DNA of 64,000 nucleotides from Gracilimonas sp. (GCF_017641085.1 NZ_JAEPPI010000001.1:992001-1056000); one strand, 5' to 3'. Counted from the first letter of the stretch, positions 53,817-62,996 are shown. The notes: generated by a model from the letters alone, not told the origin. Made by a program: numbers and translations.

Positions 53817-54769
53817 AAGTAACTGAACACATTGAAAAAGCGAACGGTGATACGCTGTTCTCATTTGAAGTTTTACCGCCACTGAAGGGGCAAAATATCC
53901 GGTCCTTATTTGATCATATGGATCCGTTGATGGAGTTTAATCCACCTTTTGTGGATGTAACCTACCACCGCGAAGAGTTTGTGTACAAGAAGCGGGAAAA
54001 CGGGCTTCTAGAGCGAAAAACAGTTCGTAAACGTCCTGGTACTGTAGGGATTTGTGCTGCCATTCAAAATCATTATAAGGTGGATGCCGTGCCGCATATC
54101 ATCTGTGGTGGCTTCACTAAAGAAGATACCGAGAACGCACTGATAGACCTGAATTTTCTGGGAATAGATAATGTGCTGCTTATTCAGGGTGATACCCGCA
54201 AGCCGGAAAGGGAGTTCAAACCGGAGCCGGGCGGACATGCCTACGCATCAGAATTGATAGAGCAGGTAGTGGATTTGAATAACGGGGTTTACCTGGATGA
54301 AGAGCTGGAAAACGCCAAGCCCTCGGATTTCTGTATCGGGGTTGCCGGCTATCCGGAAAAACATTTTGCGGCTCCAAACATGCAAACAGATTTAAAATAC
54401 CTGAAGCTGAAACAGGATATCGGGGGAGATTACATTGTTACCCAAATGTTCTTCGATAACAAGTGCTATTTCGACTTTGTGGAAAAATGCAGGGAAGCCG
54501 GTATCACCTTACCAATTATCCCGGGGCTAAAGCCTATTACTTCCAAAAAGCAGCTCACCATCTTACCTCAGCTCTTTCATGTGGATTTACCCATGGAGCT
54601 TTCCAAAGCCATTGAAGAGTGTAAAACTAAAGAAGAGGTTGTTCAGGTTGGGATTGAGTGGACCATTCAGCAGTCCAGGGAATTGATGGCGTTTGGTGTT
54701 CCCAGTCTCCACTACTATTCCATGGGGAAATCAACTTCGGTGTATGAGGTGGCTAAAGAGTTGTTTTGA
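53813..54769 (+). CDS. metF: 5,10-methylenetetrahydrofolate reductase
   Basis: 318 residues from the ATG at 53813, which overlaps the metH stop. Marks: [81 protein letters not shown], and [16 protein letters not shown]. It reduces methylenetetrahydrofolate to methyltetrahydrofolate with an FAD cofactor, supplying MetH, so riboswitch, metH parts and metF form one unit. The last 18 codons are repeated 195 bases downstream (54911-54964). Confidence 0.95.
   Translation: MKVTEHIEKANGDTLFSFEVLPPLKGQNIRSLFDHMDPLMEFNPPFVDVTYHREEFVYKKRENGLLERKTVRKRPGTVGICAAIQNHYKVDAVPHIICGGFTKEDTENALIDLNFLGIDNVLLIQGDTRKPEREFKPEPGGHAYASELIEQVVDLNNGVYLDEELENAKPSDFCIGVAGYPEKHFAAPNMQTDLKYLKLKQDIGGDYIVTQMFFDNKCYFDFVEKCREAGITLPIIPGLKPITSKKQLTILPQLFHVDLPMELSKAIEECKTKEEVVQVGIEWTIQQSRELMAFGVPSLHYYSMGKSTSVYEVAKELF
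54716..54769 (+). repeat. Direct repeat at metF 3' end, copy 1
   Basis: 54 bases from TATTCCATGGGG through the metF stop TGA. They match 54911-54964 with two mismatches (T/A at 54723 and G/A at 54768). This copy is the one translated as the end of MetF. Confidence 0.9.
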
Positions 54770-54910
54770 GTACAGATTCAGGGATCGTGAGATTTCACAG
54801 ATTTCTTTTATTCTTTTCTTATGGATCAGAACCAATTCCTGAGGGTTATAGTGATTATAGCTTCGATGTATTCCAGTACACAAGCATGGGTTTCAACCCT
54901 AGCGCTAAAA
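54770..54910. mobile_element. 141-bp inserted segment after metF
   Basis: The segment lies between two copies of the metF 3' end, so the whole added unit is 195 bp. It contains the 24-base dispersed repeat copy 2 (54862-54885), a small GGGTT-TC-AACCC hairpin, and no open frame of note. No transposase or integrase is present. I read it as a small non-autonomous insertion, or as an internal deletion of a larger one. Confidence 0.5.
54862..54885. repeat. Dispersed 24-base repeat, copy 2
   Basis: Differs by one base from 19153-19176. It lies in the inserted segment downstream of metF. Confidence 0.55.
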
Positions 54911-54964
54911 TATTCCAAGGGGAAATCAACTTCGGTGTATGAGGTGGCTAAAGAGTTGTTTTAA
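54911..54964 (+). repeat. Direct repeat of metF 3' end, copy 2
   Basis: Displaced copy of the last 18 codons of metF with a TAA stop at 54962-54964, one base before the stop of the convergent gene. This tight spacing suggests that it is the ancestral metF end. Confidence 0.9.
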
Positions 54965-54965
54965 A

Positions 54966-55475
54966 CTAATCTGCTTCAATCTTCTGCTCCAGGCACTCTT
55001 CGATAAACCGATGAATGTTACCCATCTGCTTATGTCCCAGCTTTTGCCCGAAATAAGCAACCAGGTACAAGCTTAAAAACAACAGAAGTAAAACCGGAAA
55101 CAGCCACAGAATGGTAGCCGGATTCCCCAAACTCCACAACGAAAGGCCTGCCATCAAAATAATCATAGTGGCAAAACCGATTACCGAGTAAAAGAAAACA
55201 AACATGGTCCACACCGATGGTTTAGGGCCGTATAATCCCCTCACCAAATTACCGTCTTCGTTTTCTTCCACGGTGATGGTGAGCTGTGGTGACCAAAAAT
55301 GCTGGTCTTTATGAGGGGGATAAATAGTGGCAAAACCTTTGGTCGTTTGCCCTTCGCAGGCAGCATTATCGGAATTTAATTGGGCTCTGATTCGTCTATG
55401 GATGTCCTCGGAACTCAAGGCGGTTTTTACACGGATGCGGGGCCGAATTCTACGAAAATGTATCTGCTCATCCAT
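54966..55475 (-). CDS. Two-helix membrane protein of unknown function
   Basis: 169 residues. A soluble N-terminal half with IRVKTALSSEDIHRRIRAQL and FATIYPPHKDQHFWSPQLTI, then two membrane helices (about 92-113, MFVFFYSVIGFATMIILMAG, and about 120-142, ILWLFPVLLLLFLSLYLVAY), and a short helical tail ending in FIEECLEQKIEAD. I do not recognise the family. It ends the LacI-purC-cupin run on the minus strand, 15 bases after the cupin gene, so it may be co-expressed. Confidence 0.7.
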   Translation of the reverse strand: MDEQIHFRRIRPRIRVKTALSSEDIHRRIRAQLNSDNAACEGQTTKGFATIYPPHKDQHFWSPQLTITVEENEDGNLVRGLYGPKPSVWTMFVFFYSVIGFATMIILMAGLSLWSLGNPATILWLFPVLLLLFLSLYLVAYFGQKLGHKQMGNIHRFIEECLEQKIEAD

Positions 55476-55490
55476 GACCGGTCGGGTAGC

Positions 55491-55862
55491 TTAAATCCAC
55501 TCTTGATCTTCTACAGCTACCGAACCTTCTGCCTTGGTTGAACCGGTGTGCAAAGTTGATTTAGATTCAATCAACATCACCCAGCATTCTTGTTCGGCAA
55601 CAGGGAAGTGCTCAACCCCGGCCGGTACAATGTACAATTCACCTTCTTTGAGAATGACTTCTTTATTGTCTCTGAATTTAAGCTTGAGCTGTCCCTTAAC
55701 GATATAGAATAACTCGTCTTCATGGTCATGGCTGTGCCACACAAATTCGCCTTTCAGCTTAGCCAGTTTGATATATTGATCATTCAACTCTCCGACAATC
55801 TTGGGTGTCCAGTACTCATCAAATAGCTTGAACTTATCAGTAAGGTTTACAGGTAGTTTCAT
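55491..55862 (-). CDS. Cupin-domain protein
   Basis: 123 residues, one cupin_2 domain. Motif 1: FVWHSHDHEDELFYIVKG with the His-x-His and Glu metal ligands. Motif 2: ELYIVPAGVEHFPVAEQECW with the last His ligand. A metal ion, probably Mn, Fe or Ni, would be bound. Such proteins include isomerases, dioxygenases and sensors; the substrate is unknown. The start overlaps the purC stop codon (ATGA at 55859-55862). Confidence 0.85.
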   Translation of the reverse strand: MKLPVNLTDKFKLFDEYWTPKIVGELNDQYIKLAKLKGEFVWHSHDHEDELFYIVKGQLKLKFRDNKEVILKEGELYIVPAGVEHFPVAEQECWVMLIESKSTLHTGSTKAEGSVAVEDQEWI

Positions 55863-56812
55863 TTCAGAATCTCAGCTAAAGTGCGGTTGAAGTTTTTTTC
55901 CAGTAGCGGTTCAAATTTGCTACCCGTCAGCATTTCGAACAGCTCGGCATACCGATGATAAACTTCCATACGGAATTCATCAGGGAGGTCGGGGAGGGTT
56001 TGTCCATCCAGTCCCTGAAAATCATGTTCCATCAACCATTCGCGTAAAAATTCTTTAGATAACTGTTTTTGCGGTTCGCCGTTAGCCTGTCGCTCCTCAT
56101 ACCCGTCTTTATAAAAATACCGGGAGGAGTCGGTGGTATGCACCTCGTCAATCAATGTCAGTTCGCCGTTATACAGGCCAAATTCATATTTGGTGTCTAC
56201 AAGAATAAGCCCCTGTTCGGCTGCTACTTGGGTTCCGCGCTCAAACAGTCGGAATGCTGCTTCCTTGATTTCATTCCAAAGATCAGGTTCAACAATTTTG
56301 CGCGAAAGGATTTCATCTTCAGAAATATCCTCATCATGGCCTTCCTGTGCTTTGGTGGCCGGAGTTAGGATGGGGGCAGGGAATTTGTCGTGCTCTTTCA
56401 GTCCGTCGGGCATTTCTACTCCACAAAGGCTTCGCTCACCGGCTTTATACACTCGCCATGCATGTCCTGTCAAGTAACCGCGGACGACCACTTCTATGGG
56501 AACCGTTTCGCATTTTTTGGCGATGGTCACATTAGGGTGTGGAACGTCAATGATATGAGTGGCTACAATATCCTTTACCTTCTCAAAAGAAAAAGCCGCA
56601 AGTTGGTTTAGAATCTGTCCTTTAAAAGGAATAGCCTGCTTCATGATGTAATCAAAAGCTGAAATTCGGTCGGTAACCACAATTCCAAGCCTGTCATTTC
56701 CTAAAGGATACACTTCACGAACTTTGCCTTTGTATGGTTCGGGAAGTTCAGGTACTTCTGTTTGGGTGATGCAATGGTCCAGGGCTTCCCGGGTAGTAAA
56801 ATCAGAACTCAA
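55859..56812 (-). CDS. purC: SAICAR synthase
   Basis: 317 residues. Marks: YKGKVREVYPLGNDRLGIVV (nucleotide loop), TDRISAFDYIMKQAIPFKGQ, VEVVVRGYLTGHAWRVYKAG, EDEILSRK and IDEVHTTDSSRYFYKDGYEE. This is phosphoribosylaminoimidazole-succinocarboxamide synthase, which joins aspartate to CAIR in purine synthesis. The form is the longer, yeast-like type. It lies one base after a LacI-family gene, so the pair is one transcript. Confidence 0.94.
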   Translation of the reverse strand: MSSDFTTREALDHCITQTEVPELPEPYKGKVREVYPLGNDRLGIVVTDRISAFDYIMKQAIPFKGQILNQLAAFSFEKVKDIVATHIIDVPHPNVTIAKKCETVPIEVVVRGYLTGHAWRVYKAGERSLCGVEMPDGLKEHDKFPAPILTPATKAQEGHDEDISEDEILSRKIVEPDLWNEIKEAAFRLFERGTQVAAEQGLILVDTKYEFGLYNGELTLIDEVHTTDSSRYFYKDGYEERQANGEPQKQLSKEFLREWLMEHDFQGLDGQTLPDLPDEFRMEVYHRYAELFEMLTGSKFEPLLEKNFNRTLAEILK

Positions 56813-56813
56813 C

Positions 56814-57833
56814 TTATTTTGCCTTTTTATTTTCTGTTGAACCTCGCGTAACCAGCACCGGATTTATAGTAGTTTGATATAACTCATCACCCGGCTTCTT
56901 GATGATCTCTGCCAACCGCTTGGTCGCCTGAACACCAATGGTATACATTTTCTGGTCAATGGTCGTCAGCTCAAGGTATTTACTTAGTTTGATGTTATCA
57001 TACCCCATAATAGCCACGTCATCCGGAACTTTCATCCCAAGTTTTGATAGGGCATAAATAGCACCCACGGCCTGCGTATCATTCGAGCAGAAAATAGCAT
57101 CCGGAAACTTACCCTGTTTATCAAATTTGTAGATGGCTTCGAAACCGGATTCTTCGGTAAATCCACCATGCTTGGTTGAATCTCCGCTCTTGAACAGGGA
57201 TTTGTCAATCTTCATCTTATAATTTTTCAGGGCATCTTTAAAACCTTGAATACGTTGTAAGGATGCTCTCGACTCAACCACGCTGGTAATCATGCCTAAT
57301 TTCTCAAAGCCTTGCTTCACCAGATGTTCTCCGGCCAGGTATCCACCCTTGTAGTCATTTAGCATAAAATAATCGTAGGAGGGATGGGAGGCATTCACCA
57401 ACACAGCCGGGGTTCGGGTAGCCTGAATGAGTTTATGTACCTTATCGCTCACATCAATAGATAAAAGAATTACAGCATCAGCGGTACCCCGGTCAAAAAA
57501 GTTTTGAACGGCTTCTTCAGGCTCTTTCGACCCGGTGTTATACATAATGATATCAAGATCCATTTTCTTGATCTCATCTTTAACGCCTTTCAATACCTCA
57601 TTAAAGTATGGTGTTGTAAAAGAGGGAACCGCAATAGCAAGCATCTGGGGCTCTTTACTGGCAAGCTTCCGGGCATTAACCTGCGGGCGAAAATTGAGGT
57701 CTTCAATGGCTTTTTCAACTTTCTCTTTCGTTACTTTCGATACATTCTCCGAACCGTTAAGTACCCTCGAAACGGTAGAAATCGCAACCTCCGCACGTTT
57801 GGCAACCTCATAAATTGTAACTTTTTTATTCAT
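56814..57833 (-). CDS. LacI-family transcriptional regulator
   Basis: 339 residues. N-terminal helix-turn-helix (VTIYEVAKRAEVAISTVSRV then LNGSENVSKVTKEKVEKAIE) with the hinge helix ARKLASK, followed by a periplasmic-binding-protein-like effector domain (about 60-335, with FFDRGTADAVILLS, PDAIFCSNDTQAVGAIYALS and DVAIMGYDNIKLSKYLELTT). It should repress transcription as a dimer or tetramer. It lies directly upstream of purC. In enterobacteria the purine repressor PurR also belongs to this family, but sugar regulators are the majority, so the effector is open. Confidence 0.92.
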   Translation of the reverse strand: MNKKVTIYEVAKRAEVAISTVSRVLNGSENVSKVTKEKVEKAIEDLNFRPQVNARKLASKEPQMLAIAVPSFTTPYFNEVLKGVKDEIKKMDLDIIMYNTGSKEPEEAVQNFFDRGTADAVILLSIDVSDKVHKLIQATRTPAVLVNASHPSYDYFMLNDYKGGYLAGEHLVKQGFEKLGMITSVVESRASLQRIQGFKDALKNYKMKIDKSLFKSGDSTKHGGFTEESGFEAIYKFDKQGKFPDAIFCSNDTQAVGAIYALSKLGMKVPDDVAIMGYDNIKLSKYLELTTIDQKMYTIGVQATKRLAEIIKKPGDELYQTTINPVLVTRGSTENKKAK

Positions 57834-58033
57834 TGCATCTCAATTATTTAGCAGTATAAACTCGTATAGCTTAAAAGATAATAGAATAGAATTAACCCAA
57901 TATAAACAAATAGAAGCCTGAAGTATAAACATCTTCTTTTGAAAATGTCATAATGGCTAAAAGATAAATATTTAATTACGGCGGGAACTTTTTCAGATTA
58001 ATTAAAGCTTTAGCAGAAGAGAAAGAAATTATT

Positions 58034-59011
58034 ATGATTACCAATATCTTCCGCATACCATATTATGTAATACGCCCGCTGTACGAGCGAACTTCATTCC
58101 ACAAGTCTGTGATTGAAGATCTGCAAGACGATCAGCTAAAGGGAGCTTACTCCCATTGCAGGCGTATCACAAAAAAGCATGCCAAGACTTTTTATATGGC
58201 TACACGCTTTCTGCCAAATGAGAAGCAGCGGGGAATTTTTGCCATCTATGGCTTATGCCGGTATCTCGATGATTTGGTTGATGAAGCTGAAGATCTGATT
58301 CACAACCAAAGGATTACAGTAGATCAGGTGGATGAAAAGCTGGAGATGTTTAAACAACGCCTGATCGATGTGTATGAAGGAAGGATTGTGGACGACCCGA
58401 TTCTTACCGCTTTTTCTGACACGCTCAAGAAATATCAAATTTCAATGGATCTCCCTTTTCTGCTGATGGACGGGGTGAAGACAGATTTAGTAAAAAGCCG
58501 ATTCAAGGATTTTGAGGAAGTATATGATTACTCCTACAAAGTAGCCTCCGTAGTTGGATTGATGACCAGCGAGGTTTTCGGATATGTGGACGACAAAGCT
58601 TTGGATTATGCGGTTGATCTTGGTATTGCCATGCAGCTGACCAATATTTTACGTGACATTGGGGAAGATTTACGTCGCGGCCGCATATACATCCCGCAAA
58701 ATGAGCTTGAGGAATATGGGATAAAGGAAGATGACCTGTTCTCTTATTCGCTCGATAAAAAATTCAAAAGCCTGATGGAATTCCAGATTAAGAGGGCACG
58801 GGAATATTATGCTAAGGCCGACAAAGGAATTGCACTGCTCTCAAGCGACAGCCGGTTGCCGGTATATCTCGCCCGTCACAACTATGGCCGCATCCTCGAC
58901 AAAATTGAGCAGAACGATTACAATGTGTTTGATCATCGCGCCTTCCTCAATTACACCGAAAAACTCTCCATTTTACCCAAGGCTTTCATTGATTTGAATA
59001 CAGCCGGTTAA
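58034..59011 (+). CDS. Phytoene/squalene synthase family protein
   Basis: 325 residues. First Asp-rich motif YLDDLVDEAEDL, second motif region MQLTNILRDIGEDLRRGRIY, plus HAKTFYMATRFLPNEKQRGI upstream. It should condense two geranylgeranyl or farnesyl diphosphates head-to-head. Carotenoid (phytoene synthase) or squalene/hopanoid use cannot be settled: no desaturase or cyclase is adjacent. It could be crtB. The start ATG at 58034 follows an AGAGAAAG purine run. Confidence 0.9.
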   Translation: MITNIFRIPYYVIRPLYERTSFHKSVIEDLQDDQLKGAYSHCRRITKKHAKTFYMATRFLPNEKQRGIFAIYGLCRYLDDLVDEAEDLIHNQRITVDQVDEKLEMFKQRLIDVYEGRIVDDPILTAFSDTLKKYQISMDLPFLLMDGVKTDLVKSRFKDFEEVYDYSYKVASVVGLMTSEVFGYVDDKALDYAVDLGIAMQLTNILRDIGEDLRRGRIYIPQNELEEYGIKEDDLFSYSLDKKFKSLMEFQIKRAREYYAKADKGIALLSSDSRLPVYLARHNYGRILDKIEQNDYNVFDHRAFLNYTEKLSILPKAFIDLNTAG

Positions 59012-59079
59012 AATCTGCTTTTTGCTTGGAGAATCTTTCCGTAAAGTCCTATCATTAGGCAAAAAGTAAACAGGATTTT

Positions 59080-60579
59080 ATGGCGGATATAAAAAAAGTA
59101 CTGATAGCTAATCGTGGAGAAATTGCACTTCGGGTAATTCACACCTGTAAAGAACTTGGAATAAAAACGGTGGCGGTCTATTCTCGCCCCGATGCCCATT
59201 CGCCACATGTGCTTCACGCAGACGAAGCGGTATTTATCGGGGAAGCTGCTTCCTCGGAAAGTTACCTGGTGATCGACAAGATTATTGATGCTGTAAAGCA
59301 GACCGGTGCCGACGCGGTGCATCCCGGGTATGGATTTTTGAGTGAAAACGCAGCTTTTGCAGAACGCTGTAAAAAAGAAAACATCATTTTTATAGGTCCT
59401 GAGCCCAAAGCAATCCGCCTGATGGGCGACAAAACCGAAGCCCGGGAATTGGTTACCCAAGCCGGAATTCCTACGCCTCCGGGACTTAAAAGTGAATTGA
59501 AGGATATTGAGGAAGCCCGAAGCGTAGCCGACGACATCGGCTACCCGATCCTGGTTAAAGCTGCCGCCGGTGGTGGTGGAAAAGGGATGCGCATCGTTCA
59601 TAAGAAAGAAGAGTTTGAAGCGAGCATCAAAGCTGCAAAATCAGAAGCCCGAAATGCTTTTGGTGACGACCGTATCTACATAGAGAAATATCTCGAGGAA
59701 CCTCGTCATGTTGAGTTCCAGATTATGGCCGACACTCACGGAAACGTGCTCCATGTGTACGACCGAGAATGCTCGGTTCAGCGTCGTCACCAAAAGGTAA
59801 TAGAAGAAGCTCCATGTGCGCTATTGACTGATGAACTTAGGGCTGATATGGCCGAAGCTGCCATTGGCGCCGCCAAAGCCGTGGATTATGTGGGAGCCGG
59901 AACCATTGAATTCCTGGTAGATAAGCACCTCAATTTCTACTTCCTTGAAATGAATACGCGCCTTCAGGTAGAGCATCCGGTTACGGAAATGATTACAGGA
60001 GTAGATTTAGTTGCCCTTCAAATATTGGTAGCTGAAGGAAAAGAGCTTCCGATCAAACAGGAAGATTTAGCTATAAACGGGCATGCTATTGAGTGCAGGA
60101 TTTACGCGGAAGATCCCACCGAAAACTTCCTGCCAAGTACCGGCCTTCTAAAGAAACACCGGGTACCTACCGGCTCAGGCATTCGCGTGGATGCCGGAGT
60201 GGAAGAGGGGCAGCAAATTACCATTAACTATGACCCTATGATTTCCAAGTTGAGTGTACACGGACCGGACAGGGAAATAGCCAGAAAAAGAATGCTCCGC
60301 GCGCTGGATGAATACGAGATTGCGGGATGCAGAACCACCATTCCGTTCTGTGAATTTACCCTTAAGCATCCGGCCTTCATTGAGGCAAAATATGATACAC
60401 ATTTTGTGCAGGATCACTTTAAGCCGGAAAACATGCAGGAAGATCAGCCTGCAGAGGATGTAGCCCTTGCCGCATCATTACTGAAATTCAAAAACCAATC
60501 AGAACCGGAGAGCGAAGCTTTGTTGGAGAACGGAACGGGAGAGTCGGCCCTTTGGTGGAAAAACAGAAAAGGAAACTAA
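59080..60579 (+). CDS. accC: Acetyl-CoA carboxylase, biotin carboxylase subunit
   Basis: 499 residues. KKVLIANRGEIALRVIHTCK, the ATP-grasp loop AAAGGGGKGMRIVHKKEEFE, ERDCSV-like YDRECSVQRRHQKVIEEAP, NTRLQVEHPVTEMITGVDLV and ECRIYAEDPTENFLPSTG. It carboxylates biotin on a carrier protein. It is about 50 residues longer than Escherichia coli AccC at the C-terminus. accB is not next to it, so the subunit of a propionyl- or methylcrotonyl-CoA carboxylase is possible, though no biotinyl domain follows. Confidence 0.9.
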   Translation: MADIKKVLIANRGEIALRVIHTCKELGIKTVAVYSRPDAHSPHVLHADEAVFIGEAASSESYLVIDKIIDAVKQTGADAVHPGYGFLSENAAFAERCKKENIIFIGPEPKAIRLMGDKTEARELVTQAGIPTPPGLKSELKDIEEARSVADDIGYPILVKAAAGGGGKGMRIVHKKEEFEASIKAAKSEARNAFGDDRIYIEKYLEEPRHVEFQIMADTHGNVLHVYDRECSVQRRHQKVIEEAPCALLTDELRADMAEAAIGAAKAVDYVGAGTIEFLVDKHLNFYFLEMNTRLQVEHPVTEMITGVDLVALQILVAEGKELPIKQEDLAINGHAIECRIYAEDPTENFLPSTGLLKKHRVPTGSGIRVDAGVEEGQQITINYDPMISKLSVHGPDREIARKRMLRALDEYEIAGCRTTIPFCEFTLKHPAFIEAKYDTHFVQDHFKPENMQEDQPAEDVALAASLLKFKNQSEPESEALLENGTGESALWWKNRKGN

Positions 60580-60583
60580 GACA

Positions 60584-61522
60584 TTGAATTCTACAGAAGA
60601 GAAGAAAAAGCTATTCAAGAAACTCGAAAACTTAGCTACAGAGAAGAGAAATTCGTCAACACTAGAAATTGACTTGGCTTCAGCCGGCGAAATTGCCCGA
60701 TTGATAAATGCTGAAGACCAGAAAGTGGCCCTTCAGGTCGAAAAAAAGCTGGATGTAATTGCTGATGTCATAGAGTTGGTTAGCGATGCATTCCAGATGG
60801 GAGGGCGTTTGCTTTATTTCGGAGCCGGCACCAGTGGAAGGCTGGGAGTGCTTGATGCAGCTGAATGTCCGCCTACTTTTGGTACACCGCCTGAGCAGGT
60901 TGAAGGGTTTATAGCCGGGGGAGAAGCCGCTATGTTTGTAGCTCAGGAGGGTGCGGAAGATTCAGAGGAGATCGGAGCTGAAGCTGTTGAAGAGGCCAAA
61001 GTTGCTCCACCTGATGTAATTTGTGGTCTGGCGGCCAGTGGCCGCACTCCCTATGTACACGGAGCCATTAAAGAAGCAGCGAAGCGCGGATGTAAAACTA
61101 TTTTGGTGACCACCGTGCCGGCCGAACAAATTGATCTTGATGTAGATTATCTGATTGACGTACCGGTTGGACCTGAAGTGATTATGGGAAGCACCCGTAT
61201 GAAAAGCGGAACGGCTCAAAAGATGGTGCTTAATATGATTACAACCGGGGCGATGATCAGACAGGGGAAAATTTATGAGAACGTGATGGTTGATCTTATG
61301 CTTTCCAATAAGAAATTGGAAGAGCGTGCAAAACGCATCTTAATGATTTTCTCGGAAGTTGATTACGAAACCGCTGAAGCGCTTTTGAATGAGGCAGATG
61401 GGCATGTAAAAACGGCCTTATTGATGGCTTTGGGTAACCTTAATGCGGAGGATGCCAAAAAGCTGCTAAAACAAAACGACGGATTTGTTAGAAAAGCACT
61501 TTTAGGTATCAGTGAAGGATGA
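60584..61522 (+). CDS. murQ: N-acetylmuramic acid 6-phosphate etherase
   Basis: 312 residues from a TTG at 60584, four bases after accC. Marks: LDLASAGEIARLINAEDQKV, LLYFGAGTSGRLGVLDAAEC, PPTFGTPPEQVEGFIAGGEA, IMGSTRMKSGTAQKMVLNMI. It is the SIS-type lyase that splits the lactyl ether of MurNAc-6-phosphate in cell-wall recycling. No MurNAc kinase or PTS gene is beside it. A UBA-like C-terminal end (EALLNEADGHVKTALLMALG) is usual in the family. Confidence 0.93.
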   Translation: MNSTEEKKKLFKKLENLATEKRNSSTLEIDLASAGEIARLINAEDQKVALQVEKKLDVIADVIELVSDAFQMGGRLLYFGAGTSGRLGVLDAAECPPTFGTPPEQVEGFIAGGEAAMFVAQEGAEDSEEIGAEAVEEAKVAPPDVICGLAASGRTPYVHGAIKEAAKRGCKTILVTTVPAEQIDLDVDYLIDVPVGPEVIMGSTRMKSGTAQKMVLNMITTGAMIRQGKIYENVMVDLMLSNKKLEERAKRILMIFSEVDYETAEALLNEADGHVKTALLMALGNLNAEDAKKLLKQNDGFVRKALLGISEG

Positions 61523-62247
61523 TGAGACGGTTATTCAGCATCTGGGTATTCAGTTATTTTACGCTGCTTTTCCTTGTTTTTTTTGTCATCATTCTGGCTG
61601 TTTTTATCATCACATTTCCATTCGATAAATACAGGAAAGCCCCGAACTTCACCCTTTCGTTAATGGCCAGATGCATGATGAAAGCCAGCCCGGCCTGGAA
61701 AATGGAGTTTGAGGGAACCGAAAAATACGATCCGTCCGAGCCGACTATTTTTGTTTCCAACCACCAGAGCTTTCTGGATATGGCCTTTATCTATCATTTG
61801 CCCTGGAAAATGAAATGGGTTTCCAAAAAAAGTCTCACCTATATTCCCGTCATGGGCTGGCTGGTTTGGCTTACGGGACACCTCACGATCAACCGTTCAA
61901 GCAAAACCGCCCTGAAGAAACTTGATAATTTGGTTGAGCCACTGAAAGACCTGATACCGGTGATGATATTTCCGGAAGGAACCCGCACAATGGATGGGGA
62001 ACTTAAACCGTTCAAGAACGGGCCGTTTCTTCTTGCAAAAGAATATGGTTTCAAATTACAGCCCATGGTAATTGATGGTGGTTTCGAGGCTATGCCATCC
62101 GGTTCAAAACATTTAAAACCAAATGTTCGGTTTAAACTTAGAGTACTGGATGCCCTTGATCCTTCTGATTTTGAAGATATGAGGGAACTAAAAGACCACA
62201 TCAGATTGCTTATGCAACAACAGTTAACAGAACTCAAACCTACTTGA
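61519..62247 (+). CDS. 1-acylglycerol-3-phosphate acyltransferase-like (PlsC family)
   Basis: 242 residues. N-terminal membrane helix (FSYFTLLFLVFFVIILAVFI), acyltransferase block I NHQSFLDMAFIY (NHxxxxD), block III FPEGTRTMDGELKPFKNGPF, and a last motif LQPMVIDGGFEAM. It transfers acyl groups to lysophosphatidate or a related lipid at the inner membrane. The ATG overlaps the murQ stop and its own TGA overlaps the TonB-like start (TTGA), so the three genes are a run. Confidence 0.88.
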   Translation: MMRRLFSIWVFSYFTLLFLVFFVIILAVFIITFPFDKYRKAPNFTLSLMARCMMKASPAWKMEFEGTEKYDPSEPTIFVSNHQSFLDMAFIYHLPWKMKWVSKKSLTYIPVMGWLVWLTGHLTINRSSKTALKKLDNLVEPLKDLIPVMIFPEGTRTMDGELKPFKNGPFLLAKEYGFKLQPMVIDGGFEAMPSGSKHLKPNVRFKLRVLDALDPSDFEDMRELKDHIRLLMQQQLTELKPT

Positions 62248-62924
62248 TCGACAAATTTCGCGACATCTATTATGGTGAGCTTGAGCATGAACACCGTTTC
62301 ATGTTATCACTGATATGTGCGGAATTACTGATTATCTGCTTGTTAAAGTTTTGGCCCATCCCGGAAGGTCCGCCTAAAGAATATGTAGACACCTTCACCG
62401 ATGAAGTCATTTACGTGGAGAATTCAATTATCACTAAACAGACTTCAGCACCGGCTGCCCCCCCAAGACCGCGCGTTCCTGTTCCTGTACCAAACGATGA
62501 AGTGATAGAGGAAGAAATCGATTTTCCTGACTTCGAAGATCTGCTCTCAAAATATGAAGCGGACGGAGAGGAGGGATTTTCTGACGCTCAGGGTGAGGGG
62601 GAGTTTGTGGGCAGCCCCGAACAGCCAGCCGGTTTGGTTCGGATTGTAGAGCCTACCGTTCCGGAAGCTGCACAGAGAGCGAATATCAAAGCCCGTGTTA
62701 AGGTTACTTTTTTGGTAGGCACAAAAGGGCAGGTGGAAGACTATTATATCTCAGAAATACGAGTGTATGATAGAGAAGGAAATTATGAAGTGGTAAACCA
62801 AATAGGGTATGGGATAATGGAAGCCGTACTGCAGGCGGCAGCCAAGTGGCGTTTTACGCCGGCTAAAGACGATGGAAGGCCCGTTAAAACCTATGTTGAA
62901 AATAGTTTTAATATTGGCTTCTAA
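62244..62924 (+). CDS. TonB-like energy transducer
   Basis: 226 residues. One membrane helix near the N-terminus (FMLSLICAELLIICLLKFWP), a short Pro-rich stretch (APAAPPRPRVPVPVPNDEVI), an acidic linker, and a C-terminal TonB domain (VRIVEPTVPEAAQRANIKAR with VKVTFLVGTKGQVEDYYISE and AAAKWRFTPAKDDGRPVKTY). TonB passes proton-motive energy to outer membrane receptors. The Pro-rich part is short. The start is TTG at 62244. ExbB/ExbD are not in the window. Confidence 0.88.
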   Translation: MIDKFRDIYYGELEHEHRFMLSLICAELLIICLLKFWPIPEGPPKEYVDTFTDEVIYVENSIITKQTSAPAAPPRPRVPVPVPNDEVIEEEIDFPDFEDLLSKYEADGEEGFSDAQGEGEFVGSPEQPAGLVRIVEPTVPEAAQRANIKARVKVTFLVGTKGQVEDYYISEIRVYDREGNYEVVNQIGYGIMEAVLQAAAKWRFTPAKDDGRPVKTYVENSFNIGF

Positions 62925-62996
62925 ATACGTTGATATAGGGTATAAATACTTCTATCTTAGGCGCCCTTCGATAAGGCTTTTCATCTATTTTCAAAC

